Shown here piece by piece: positions 52,886 through 64,000 of a stretch of 64,000 nucleotides of DNA. Source of the DNA: Brugia malayi. Lineage: Eukaryota > Nematoda > Chromadorea > Rhabditida > Onchocercidae. The stretch is taken from the NCBI RefSeq assembly GCF_000002995.4, contig NW_025062479.1, positions 14,876,721 to 14,940,720 of the forward strand. Direction: 5' to 3'. The position numbers were made by a program, and so were the translations under genes. Numbering within the stretch: the first letter of the stretch is position 1; each line of letters begins with the position of its first letter. The notes under the pieces were generated by a model. That model ran no database searches. It was not told the origin of the DNA and was given only the letters and a program-made list of their open reading frames with translations.

Positions 52886-54688
52886 TTAGCGACGTATATC
52901 CAATATTCGTTTTGGACGATATAATTGCCAGATGTCGTATTTTGGCACAAATTCAACGACCATTTCATCTAAAACTAAATTACTGATTGTACTTTTTTAC
53001 TGATTGTACTTTTTTTTTGAATTGCAAAGAATTTAAAATACTTTTTTTTTGAGAAAAATGTTCAAAACACGAGCAGTGTATGATCCTTAGAAAAAAAAAT
53101 ATTTCTCAGTTCTAGAAAAAAAATTTACTTTTTTTTAAAAAATACTTTTTTATGTGAAACGGAGAATATATTATTCTTTGATAGTGACATAAACATGACA
53201 ATATCAAACGTTTGCTAAGAAATGAACAAAAAAAGAAATCAAGTAAATTCAAAGTTTTATCAAAACAACTAGACTTCATACATTTTATGACTGCTAAAGA
53301 TACTATTTTGAAAAATTACAAAAAAAGGAAACGTCTCCAAATGTCAATATTTTGAATATATGCAAGTTAATTAGCCGATCTCACGGCTAATATAATTAAA
53401 ATAAAGGAAAAACTTTTTTTTTCACGTTCAAGTAAAAAAAAAAGAGGAAATAAAAGTTAACATTTGTTGATACAAAGTTAGTGAATAAAAATTACCGCCA
53501 ATCATATTAAAATCCATTGGATGAAAATCCGTGAAATCTGCATAACTGCTTCGCTTTAATGGTCGTCCAGGACGTAAACTGTTACCTGCAATTATTAGAC
53601 AATTACCTGTAATATGGATAATATTTTCCTTTCCTTTTTTTCTTTTTGTTTTTTAAAATAAGTTTAAATAAAATACCTTTCCTTATGCCAATGTTTTTAA
53701 CAGTTCGATTTTTAATCAAATTAAAAAAAAAAGTTTGATTAAAAATCTATTAACAATAAATGTTACAAAAAAAAAAAATTAAATTAATCCTTCAAAAAAA
53801 AAAGGAATTATTTAAGAATTGTTTATGTTACAGCAATTGAATTATAATTATTTTTCTAAATCATAAGTTTATGATAATTACTAAATTAAGTTAAGAATAT
53901 TTTTTAATAATAAACTGTTTTAAAAGGGCAAAGAATTACTTCACTTATCTAATGTAATGTTGAATTTTGTTCTTACTATTTGACACTATTGCTGCATTTT
54001 GATTATGATTATAATTTAATTCTATTTGTTAAATATTACAGCATGAAATGCTACTATTTGTTGTACAAATATAAAACAAACGCTAAACCTCAAAAAGGAA
54101 GAAAAAAAAAACACTTAAAAGTAATCATATCACATAATTATCATTATAATTTAGTTTCTATCACTTTTGAGAATGAGCAAAGAAAAATTTTCTTTTCTTA
54201 AATTACTTGAAGGCATGCAGCGTTTCTATTGCAGTATCATTTTGAAAATACTCATTTTTTTAAACTATAATAACAATAACAATAATAATAATAATAATAA
54301 TAGAAATAATGTTGTTTAATTTTAAAAATAAAAAACACACAGATTTCTACAGATGCGAATGATGATGCTTAATAACCTTAATTAAAAGCGTTCCATACTT
54401 TCTTAAAGTTTCTCAGTTATAAAATTCATGTGTTTTGTGGAATTTACAAAGGTTAAATGATTTCATTTATTAAGTTCGAAAAAAAATTCATTTATCAAAC
54501 ATTTTACAAAAGCTTGAATGAATTCTGTTTATCAAGTTTGAATCAAAATTTAAAAAGAAAAACTGATAACCTATATATTTAACTCTTTCCGCCGATAATT
54601 TAGGCTTCCATTCATGATCCAGCGGTAATCCATTAATGTTACTTGTGATGAAGAATAATAGAAAAACCGTTGACAAGATTTTTGCCAT
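52886..54688 (-). CDS. Candidate secreted neuropeptide-like precursor, 3 exons, 96 aa
   Basis: Exons (minus): 54688-54571, 53585-53496, 52968-52886; two split codons match and the frame ends at a stop after 96 residues. Residues 1-20 are a classic signal peptide (MAKILSTVFLLFFITSNING). There are dibasic sites at Lys50-Arg51 and Lys89-Arg90 and a C-terminal Arg-Arg. Prohormone convertase cutting would release an acidic, aromatic-rich 37-residue segment (52-88) starting SSYADFTDFHPMDF and ending DIWQLYRP. There is no Gly before KR at the second site, so C-terminal amidation is not predicted there. There is no cysteine in the protein. I know no family with this sequence. The exon 1 donor (GTTATC) and exon 2 donor (GTAATT) are moderate, so transcript evidence matters. 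Convergent to GFM1. Confidence 0.6.
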
Positions 54689-55493
54689 AAATATATATCA
54701 ATTTTAGTAGAATTTGTTAATTATATACCCTTAAAAATTATTTATTGTATTATTGTAATTACAAATTAATCATTTTGTGTACGTGCGTGAAAATTTTCTT
54801 AAACGTACAATTAATTTGATATCATTTCTATTATTTTTCATGAGTTGAAAATTTAATTTACCATATTAGTATGCAATTTAATTTGCTTTGAATTGTTAAA
54901 AAGTAGAATATTTTTAATAATGAATTATTTATTAATAGTTACTTTTTTATTTAGTCAGTCAATTAGGAGTTTGCTTTTTGAAAATTTATTTATCACTATC
55001 AGTTTAAAATTAAAATATTTTTCGAAATAGACACCAAAAAAGAAGAATAAACAAATCACAAATGATTATAAAGATATAAATAAAAAAATGTAAAATAATC
55101 GAAATGATAAGAAGGAAAGCGCTTTCAATTTCCTATTTTTATTCGCATTTCATTTCACTTTCACTGAGCTTTGAAAATTTTTGCAGCAGTACAATTTCAT
55201 AAAATTTATTTGAAATAATTATGAAAATTAATTGGTTAAATTTCTGTACATTAGGTAATTTCAGATTATCTTGCTCCATTCTAAATAATCAAAAGAAAAA
55301 AAAAAGAAAAGGAAAATGAAATTACGAATGTTACGAGTATTACTAAATTTATTCTATTAAATTATGAAGTTAATCGAAGCAATAATTGACGAAAACGAAA
55401 AATGTTATAAAAATATTTTGTTGACATCAACTAATGAGCTAACTATTTTTAAAATAAGTTTGTTTGAAATGACTGATATAGGAATATCATTTG

Positions 55494-55525
<32 letters not shown>

Positions 55526-58500
55526 GGTGGGCTAAAATGCTTAATCGTTTATGGCGTCATAATTTTACTTAAACATGCATATCTTAAAATTTTTTCACGC
55601 TTTACAAATTTGCTAATTGATAAAAAAAATTTTTTTCTTTTTAATCGAAACTGCCATTACAGCTTGTTAATAGATCCATTTCCTGAAATTTTCTTTTGAA
55701 AATTTAACACGAACTTTTATTATTATTGCAAACGGTTTTTTTTTTTTCTTACTGCTATTGAGAACATTTTAGTTGCATAAAATATTAAAAATTTCATTAG
55801 AAAAAAAAAAAAAGCACTGAAGTATATTTTTAAAAAAAGGACAAAAATTGTTTTGAATTCAACTTTAATTTTGTGATTTTAATTATTTCTTTTTTTTCCA
55901 GAAAAAAGGCGAATAAAAGATTAATATTATGTACAAATTAATGAACGCTAAAAGTATAGTGAAGCAGTAAATATATGAAATTTTTTAAAATAAGCTTCCC
56001 AAATTAATTACTTTGCAAGGCTTAAGCAGCGATATGCATAATTAGATTAAATTAATAATATATTATTGTTGTTTACAGCATAATTTATTCATAATATTCT
56101 AATTCTGCCCGAATATGAAGTATTTCTTACAGTATAATTGATTTTTTTGTTTAGATTTTGATTAATTGATTTCATCAATGATAATACAATAGTACCTGAA
56201 ATGTATTATTTATACATACAATCTTTTTATTACTTTACCTCTGATTATTTTTTTTCTTAACCTTTGCACAATTATAATATAGATACAATTTTGCTTTTGT
56301 ATACACATTACTAAATTTGAAAATTATTTTTTCCATTAAAAATATCAAAAACGTTGTAAAAAAAGGTACAACGATGAGTATTGCTGAAGAAGTTTGTAAT
56401 CACTGCAAGAAATGTTTAATTAGTTGATAGTGCAAAAAAAAAAAAAAAATTCGGAATTCTTATGAAACAAATTGTAATTACTAATTTTATTAGTGCTAAT
56501 TATTTGCTAATTTAATCTGACCAAATGGATGTTACTAATTATAAAGTAAAGTCCTAATTTTATTGTAATTCATAATATGTTTGTTTAAAATTTTGAGCTA
56601 AAATTACTCTAAATTACGATAAAATCATTTTAAAAAAAAGCCCAAAATATTTTTAAAACTAAAAAAGTTCACTTGAATTGGTTGGATGACTTTTTAGTTA
56701 CACAATCTGAATTGGCCAAGATATCTGAGAATTATTGTGTCTAAGGAGTATTGCACAAAATACAAAAGCTGATTAAACTGATAGCTTACTTTAATCCATT
56801 GTTTACAACGAGTTACCTATTCCGTTTATTATCATCTCTTCTTCTACTTTTGTTTTCCAGATCGTTCTAACTGGTAATTATACCTTAAGCAAAGTTACAA
56901 AGTGATATCATATAGTCATTACATGTTATTACGGAAACTTGTGAGATGACCGACTCATTTATGATTTATATGAGTGAAAAAAATTGGGGCAATAAAAACA
57001 AATTTAAGTATTTCTTATTACTTATTTATTTATCATAAATGTCCACTTTTTACATATTTTTCAGTTACATTGACAAAATAATTAACAGAATTTTCAAAAG
57101 GAATTAGATAAAACTAATGAAGATTCCATTTTTTTTTTACTTTTGTTAATTTAATACTTTTCTTCCTACGCTGATTTCCACTGATAACAACTGATAACAT
57201 TTAACGGATAATTTATCTTTTGTTTTGATTAATTGCATTAATAATAGCTACTTCATTTTGAAGATGGGTATTATAAGGATTTAGAACGAAATAGTCATAA
57301 GATTGACAGTTTAGATAAAATTACTCGGTTACTTCTACCAGGAAACTCTGCTACAATAATTTCAAATTCTAACCTTCTAACTAAAGAAAATTTAAAAATT
57401 GTGAATTTGTCAATATATACATGAAAATTTTGTTCAATGAAGGTATTTTTACTTCAATCCAATAAAGTGAAAACAATTATTAACTTATGCATTTAGCTAT
57501 AAATTATCTTTGTTAGAGTCTGTTTATTGTTATCAAATTCAACTATTTTCGTTGATGTTAAAAAGTACCGATAAACTGTAATTATTTCATTTCATTAAAC
57601 GAAAAAAAAAAATGTACCAAAATTATTTCTGTAGTTTAATTCCATCAAGAAATCTTCATTTCTTTTCTTGCTTTTCATTTTGCTTGATGAATGTTTTTGC
57701 AAAATTTCTAATAATCCAACAAAATCAATTAGTTACTAATTAATAAGAATTATTCAATAATGTAAATGTTACAAGCGAATTTTGATATTTATCATTGTCC
57801 ATTCTTCTGTTGTTTGTACATAATCATTAGGAGCCAAAAATAGGTTTTGCAATTATCTTTGAATGTCTATTTAATTTAAAATTATTCAAACACCACATTA
57901 CAGAATTGAAAAAATGCTTGAAAATGAAGCGAAACATCTTTTCACATTATGCGTCTAGTCAAAAACGAATTGTTAATCCAAGAAAAAACATTAATTTACT
58001 TGCAACCGTGTAATCTTTTAGAAAATATTTTGTCACCGCTGCACTAACAATGATTCAAAATATGTTAAATGTTTGTAATTCAAAATATCAAATATTGCTT
58101 CTTGTTTCAACTTTTTAGCACATGTTCTTTATCACCGTAGTAACTAATTACTTTCTTTATCACTTAAATCACTTGTGAACGCAATTTTTTAATTTAAAAT
58201 TAAAAAAAAAAAGAAAAACTACCATTTTGCTTTCGAAATTTTTAACTGAAAATTTCACTCTTTGGAAAATTTTCGTCTTTTTTTCATTTTGTTTTTGTTG
58301 ATGATAGAAAAATCTACAAGTTAAGATATAACAAGGTAATATAACTTCTTACATACTGAATATACCAATGAAATAATGGCTACTCAATATGCACATACAT
58401 TTTACTATTAGTGAATATATCGTAAATACACCTATTACTCATATACAAACATGTTGTATCCGTTGATATATATAGCACGTTCATATATAAATAAACTTAC

Positions 58501-58878
58501 GTACATCTTTAATATAATAAATAATCGAATTTTAAGAATAGAAGCATTTATTCATATATGTATCCGTTTGGTTTAATGTAATATTCGCATAATTTTTAAG
58601 ATTATCAGCTAGATCTAATAATGATTATCACTTCGCCAAATTAAATTATGAATTAGATATATCTAAAGGGATTACTAAACTTGATATTTTACAAAAATAA
58701 AAACAAGAAAAATAAACAAGAACAAACTGCACAACAACACTCAATGTAAGTAAGTAATTGCATAACGAGATAAATCAATTCAATTTGCTTTCACACTTTT
58801 TATCCTTCATTTACGTCCATTTAAAAGTAAAAATCATTTCAAGAAAGGACATAAGAAATAATACTGGACCTAACGTTT
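54689..58878. other. Intergenic AT-rich region, no gene seen
   Basis: About 4.2 kb between the peptide gene start and the tRNA. Long A/T runs (for example T at 55498-55525) create hydrophobic frames such as 55364-55699, which is read straight through a poly(T) tract. No splice-linked coding signal found. Confidence 0.65.
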
Positions 58879-58951
58879 GGCCTCGTGGCGCAATGGATAA
58901 CGCGTCGGTCTACGGAACCGAAGATTGCAGGTTCGACTCCTGCCGAGGTCG
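58879..58951 (+). tRNA. trnR-ACG: tRNA-Arg (anticodon ACG)
   Basis: A 73-nt cloverleaf without intron. Acceptor arms GGCCTCG and CGAGGTC pair with one G-U; discriminator base G. The D arm is GCGC-AATGGATA-ACGC. The anticodon stem TCGGT/ACCGA is perfect, with loop CTACGGA giving anticodon ACG (wobble A usually becomes inosine, reading CGU/CGC/CGA). The T arm contains GGTTCGACTCC, which is also the internal B box for RNA polymerase III. CCA is not encoded. It decodes arginine on cytosolic ribosomes. Confidence 0.96.
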
Positions 58952-58965
58952 GGGTGGATATACCG

Positions 58966-58969
58966 TTTT
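58966..58969 (+). terminator. RNA polymerase III T-run terminator
   Basis: TTTT begins 15 bases after the tRNA 3' end, the usual place for a Pol III stop. Confidence 0.7.
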
Positions 58970-59478
58970 GTTGTGATTGGGAAACCCTTACTTTTCCCGT
59001 GTTTTTCACCCTGAACTATGATTTAAATTTAATCATTGATTATTTTAGTAGAGGAAGCATATACTCCTCTAAAGTTACTATCAAATAATTTTATTCGTTT
59101 AATTTCCATCAAAATATTCATATCCGATACGATTTGTATTAGTAGCCATATCGGGCCGTATTATATCGATGAGTGAAACGAATTGGTTGCTTACTGCGAG
59201 ATTCCTTTTTTGTTCTCTTTTTATATGCTAACTATTATTTCTTGTCGTATAAATTGTTTATTCAAAGTTTTATGACAAGTTTCACTTCCATTTGGTAGCT
59301 TTATTTTTTGCATAATTGTTAAATCATCGTCAAATATCTCATGATTTGATTATTTATAAAGTTTTAAGTTTTCTTACAAATATAATAAAATGAGTAATTA
59401 TTTGGCTTAAATTTATATAACTATAATAGTTTGAAAATAAATTTAGCTGATGTTTACATAGTGTATTCTATAGACAAA

Positions 59479-62400
59479 ATGGGACATAGAGAAAAAAATA
59501 AGAGAAAAAGAAAACATGAACGTGAACGTGATAACGAGAAACGAAAGAAGAAAAAGCAACAGAAACATCATGATCATAATTCATCAAGCTCCGATTCTGA
59601 TAAGGTATTGTTACTGTCTTGATCTGTAACTTCTTAATACGCTTTCGCTTTTTTTTTTCCTCACTAATTTTATTTCATTGTTAGCGTTAATTATTATTAT
59701 AGATTTTGGTTTGGTTGATATGATAGATATGGTAGACTGTATTCTAAAAGTGACTTCCACAAAACAGACTTAATTGCATGGTTGACGTATAATACTTCTC
59801 ATTATTTTTAGGACAATCGATTCGATCGACGTTTGAATGCATTACGAGAAGAGAAGAAACGAAAGAAGAAGAAAGAAAAAGAAAAGAAGAAAGAGATGGA
59901 AACTTCGGAGGAAAAAAAAGCCAGACGTTTAGCAAAAAAATTGAAAAAGGTTTTCTGGTTGTGATTTTCTTATCCGAGTAAGAAAGTGATTTTATTCCTA
60001 TGAAACTTGAAGATCTCAAATCTTCTACGTTGTGAAGTGACACATTATCTGACTTTCACTTATGATTTTGAAGGCAGAAAAGGAGTCAGGTTTTACGTTC
60101 GATGATGAAGCCAAATATACTAACACAAATAATCCATTTAACGACCCAAATTTAACGTCTACTTTTATATGGACTAAGAAATTGGCAGCTGAAGGCAAGG
60201 CTGAATTATCCCTCAAACAAATTGAAAAAATGTGAGTTAATTGGTTAGGTTACAGTAAGCTCATGTTTCAGGTCATTTGGTTAGTTATTTATCTAAAGAA
60301 AGATACAGTTTTGATACAAAGCTTGTTAATTTTTATGCAGTTTTTGTACAAAGATTGGAACATTGGACGGTCAGTTATCATAATTAAACTTTATTTTTTC
60401 TCCTTTATTAATGTCATTCAATATAGGAATAGAGATCGTACTATGAAGAACTTAGCAGAAATGGAAGAGCTCAAACGAAATCGAGAAGCACGAGATGCGG
60501 CTCGGGAAGATCTAGAAATGATCAAAAGGGATGAGGAAAGACGACATAACTCGGACTGGTATGCAACAGAAGAAGGATTCTTACTTAGTCAGGCTAAATT
60601 ACGTACACAGATCAGGCTAAAAGAGGGACGAGCAAAGCCTATCGATTTTCTTGCCAGGTGCTTTGATTTTGCCGGTTTTTACTGCTTCATTTCATATTCT
60701 GAAACCATTTTCAGATTAACTGCATTTTTTTTTCACTAATTGCTGGATGATATTTTCGTCAGCTGCTAGAGTTTTTCTTTTATCATTCTAATATTTATAG
60801 ATATATTAGTTATGACAACGAAAAGATTGAAAATATAAAAGATGAAGAATTCGAGCTTGTTGATCCAGTAACTTATCTGAGGGGACTTAAAATTAGAGAT
60901 CTGGAAGATTTGCTAGAGGATATCAAGGTATTTTCTGTCTTCTTAACTCCATTCGCTTTATATTTTCATAATCATTGCAATTTTTAGTGTCATATCTTAT
61001 CGAGCTACCTAGTGACATCTTTTCTTATTTTTTCTGTGCTGCTTTTTTGCAGTCCTTTTTATAGGTTTATCGACGAGTGGATCCAACTGATAATTCAGTC
61101 TGGTGGACTGATTTTTGTACAGTTGTTCGGCATGAAATACGAAAGCTGTCTAATGATGTTAATTCAACTTACGCGAGAGAATCAGTTCATAATTCTGTGC
61201 AGAATGATATTACCAAGCTATTCAAGGTGAGCATGTTTTGCTTGTCCACAATTTTGTACGACATTATGACGAAGTGAATTATCTTTGCAAATTAATACAT
61301 TTTTTGACAAGCATTTGGTAATGGCAGCATAGATTTTGGAATTTTTTGAGGAAATAAAATACCTTCATGTTGTTTGCTTTAATATATCACTTGCAAATGA
61401 TTTCGGAAAAAAGAAAAATGATCGAGCAAGGGATAGCAATAAAACTGACTCAATACAAAGACTTTTTGCGAAACAAAATATTATCAAATAGTATTTCAGG
61501 GCAAAACTCATCAAGAATTAGCACTGTTGGAAACCCAGATCAAAAAAAAGATTCACAGTGGTGAACCTGGCGTAGATGTAGAATTCTTGGAATTTACACT
61601 ACAGCATCTTCATGTATATATGGCAAAAGCTCGTATTCATGAGCAACATCAGGAAATATTGCGGTGTAGACTAAAAAAAATAAAAGAAGAGCAAAAGACT
61701 GAAAAGGACAGGCGTGAATATGAACCAGAACAGGTCTCCAGACAGGTAGTACTTAGTTTGATTTAATTTGTATTAAGGATGAATATCAGAATTTCTCTAA
61801 TGAAATGATTCTAGGAACGTGGAGAAGGTTCGAATGGAGTGAAACAGTCAGCTAAGTTAAAAACACTGTCTGTACAACTGGATGAATTGGATGCTATGGA
61901 CGATGATGTTAAAGAACAGCAATGGCGGTATGTTTCAATGAAGTTTGATTATGTTTCTTTGTTCTTCTTGAAATTGATATGTTAAACTGGAGGAAATAAA
62001 TAAAAAGTATATTGCGCATCAAATGGTTTTGTTCATTGTAGTATTATATCATGATAGAAGTTGATCAGAGCCTATGATGGAATGATCAGTTAGAGGCTTC
62101 CATGAATAAATTTCATGAATAAATTTTATTGAGTACTGAACTGTTTATGAAAATTTTCTAGTACTGAAAAATCATAAGTGAATTTAGGCTTCTAACAGAG
62201 GACGAAATGGAGATTCTAACACTAGAAATGTATGAACGTGGTTTGTATAGTCCATCGTATGGTGACGAAAAAGAAGCTATGCCAGGTATCGAGATTTTGG
62301 ATGAAGCAGAAGATATCCAGAAACGTGAGGAAATGATGGACAAAGCCGAGAATGGCTCTGCAGCTTCTACATCGGCTGGTCTATCGGTAATTTTTTTTTC

Positions 62401-63619
62401 AAATTTTTGTCAGGTGGTTGTTTAATATTTTTATCAGTCAGCAATGCTAAGAACGAATGATAGAGGCATCGCTTTTCTCTATCTGTTATTTTCAATTAGA
62501 AATTAAAATTGAGTTTAGTCTATTTCGTTACTTTGTTATTATTACTGTAGACGGCAGAAGCAGAAATGGAGTTGATAGCTCGCCGAGGCATGACGAATGA
62601 TGAGGCAGCATTTTCTGTAGAAGCACCACTTGAAGCACAGACTTTTCTTTGGTCTGAAAAATATCGACCACGGAAACCAAGGTAATTCTCGCCCAATTTC
62701 TGTCGCATATTGGTTCTTAAAAAACTCGTTCTCGTTTGAAGTTATATTTTTCTTTTTCCATGAATTTCAAGATTTAACAGTTTCAAAGATATTTAATATC
62801 TTTAGTGGTTTTTATCTTACTAGGATTAATTTGCTTTTCACCTGTAAATCAAAGCTTTTCACTTGCAAAATTTGCTTGCCACATGTAAAGCTTTTGCGAC
62901 CTTTTCAATTACAGATATTTCAATCGTGTACATACTGGATTTGAGTGGAATAAATATAATCAGACTCACTATGATATGGATAATCCACCGCCAAAAATTG
63001 TGCAGGGTTACCGCTTTAATGTAAAACTTTTTTTGATCAGAATTTTGAACTGTTTTTGAACTTATGTAGTCTGTTAAATTAACACCATTTAAGAGCTTTT
63101 TTTTTTTTTTTTATCAAGTTAAGATTAATATTAACATCTGGTAAATAAAATATGTCTTTACCATAAGAATGCTAGAATACTTAGTAATCTAGTAATATTA
63201 TTAGATAACTTTAACATTGGCTTACCGAAAGTAATTTACAGTGCCATAATGGAAAATTTCTAGTTGTTCCGTTCATTCCGCAAACTAAATTAAAAATTTC
63301 GGATTGTTCTCTTTATCCCACAAACTGAATTGAAAATTTTACCTGAAAACTCTTTCTGTAATGCAAACTGAATTGACTTCAGATATTCTATCCCGATTTA
63401 TTAGATGTCACAGAAACGCCTACGTTCACGGTAACACCATGCGATGACCCAGATTTTGCTGTGATAAGATTTCATGCCGGGCCTCCCTACGAAGATATAG
63501 CCTTTAAATGTGTTAATCGAGAATGGGAAATTAGCCATAAGCATGGCTACAAGTGTCAGTTTGTTAATGGTATATTCCAGTTATGGTTTTACTTCAAGAG
63601 GTACCGATATCGACGCTGA
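59479..63619 (+). CDS. cacn-1: Cactin, spliceosome-associated protein, 12 exons, 657 aa
   Basis: Exons: 59479-59604, 59812-59949, 60074-60231, 60427-60657, 60801-60927, 61065-61226, 61500-61745, 61815-61927, 62188-62386, 62551-62681, 62915-63020, 63383-63619; phases close to 657 aa. Residues 1-88 are Lys/Arg/Glu/Asp/Ser-rich with nuclear-signal clusters. The middle region begins with NNPFNDPNLTSTFIWTKKL and includes SDWYATEEGFLLSQAKLRTQ and WWTDFCTVVRHEI. The conserved C-terminal domain (about 535-657) has EKYRPRKPRYFNRV, PDDPDFAVI-like CDDPDFAVIRFHAGPPYEDI, REWEISHKHGYKCQF and the end FQLWFYFKRYRYRR, the typical cactin terminus. Cactin is a nuclear protein of the late spliceosome, also linked to NF-kB/IkB and Wnt signalling in animals. 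An in-frame ATG lies 48 bases upstream (59431), but an acceptor AATTTAG between the two and the charged cactin-type start favour 59479. Confidence 0.95.
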
Positions 63620-64000
63620 TTGATAATTGATACAGTTCAAAATGTTTTCGAAATGTTTTATTTCTATATTTATTCAGCATATTTTCGCGATAGAACTTCC
63701 CTTCTTGACCTATATTTTGTTTTTCGTGAATTTTTTTTTTTCGTGAATTTAAGCATCAAATTGTTAGATTTTGATCATCAAGTACTTTGATTATTCTTTA
63801 CTAAACCATAACAATTTTGTCTAGATACTGTTGTTGATGAATTCGTTTTATTGCACTGAATAAAATCAATACTAAGTTGAACAGTTGGAAATGAAGTTAT
63901 CATACTGAAGTGCAAAAAAAAAGCTCATCATACATAAATTTGTCGCATTCGAGCATTACGTGAGTGTTCCGTGATGTCCACACGTTTCACATTTAATTTT
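63620..64000 (+). other. Cactin 3' flank
   Basis: T-rich untranslated sequence with AATAAA at 63859-63864, a probable cactin poly(A) signal about 240 bp after the stop. Nothing else seen up to the window end. Confidence 0.6.

Noticed and set aside
55364..55699. 111-aa plus-strand ORF
   Set aside because: It is read through a 28-base poly(T) tract as poly-Phe and has no domain or partner exons.
58758..59088. Two ORFs overlapping the tRNA
   Set aside because: They are translations of the tRNA-Arg gene and its flanks.
1..64000. CRISPR arrays, phage, defence islands or bacterial operons
   Set aside because: No regularly spaced direct repeats or prokaryotic gene organisation; every well-supported gene is spliced and animal-type, apart from the tRNA.

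Overview
The window is nuclear DNA of a nematode, most probably a parasitic clade III (filarial-type) worm. It is very AT-rich, with long homopolymer A/T tracts and many GT-AG introns of about 60-2,300 bp. Several coding starts sit a few bases after an isolated TTTTCTAG/TACAG-like acceptor, as expected for spliced-leader trans-splicing. The species call is an inference; no mitochondrial, bacterial or viral segment was recognised. I rebuilt genes exon by exon from splice sites and reading phase. Nine of the ten gene models end in phase (or, for the tRNA, fold), which is a strong internal check; the tenth, a kinase, runs off the left edge.

Layout, left to right: (1) 318-1864, minus: the first two exons of a PKA/PRKX-like kinase. 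(2) 7856-17295, minus: a 14-exon, 716-aa membrane-anchored carboxylesterase of the cholinesterase fold with an intact-looking catalytic triad. One intron carries a GC-richer island with a perfect 18-bp inverted repeat. (3) 20279-21708, minus: a 128-aa Ly6/three-finger GPI-anchored protein. (4) 26794-32389, minus: a 14-exon E2F transcription factor (563 aa). (5) 35798-39221, minus: an 8-exon MADF-BESS DNA-binding protein (398 aa). (6) 40026-45759, plus: ZW10, 15 exons, 776 aa, divergent from the MADF gene across an 800-bp region with a GC-rich block and an E2F-type site. (7) 46241-52129, plus: mitochondrial elongation factor G (743 aa), close behind ZW10 and possibly in an operon with it. (8) 52886-54688, minus: a 96-aa secreted precursor with dibasic sites, a candidate new neuropeptide. 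(9) 58879-58951, plus: tRNA-Arg(ACG). (10) 59479-63619, plus: cactin (657 aa).

Functionally the centre of the window holds cell-cycle genes (E2F; ZW10 of the kinetochore/Golgi tethering complex) with a chromatin-type transcription factor between them and a mitochondrial translation factor behind. The rest is signalling (kinase, Ly6, candidate peptide), lipid/ester metabolism and splicing (cactin). About half of the window is intergenic or intronic AT-rich sequence with microsatellites and no supported gene. I found no CRISPR, phage, or clearly new multi-gene system. The most novel items are the candidate peptide precursor, the esterase intron island, the possible E2F link to the ZW10 promoter, and two intronic antisense ORFs.
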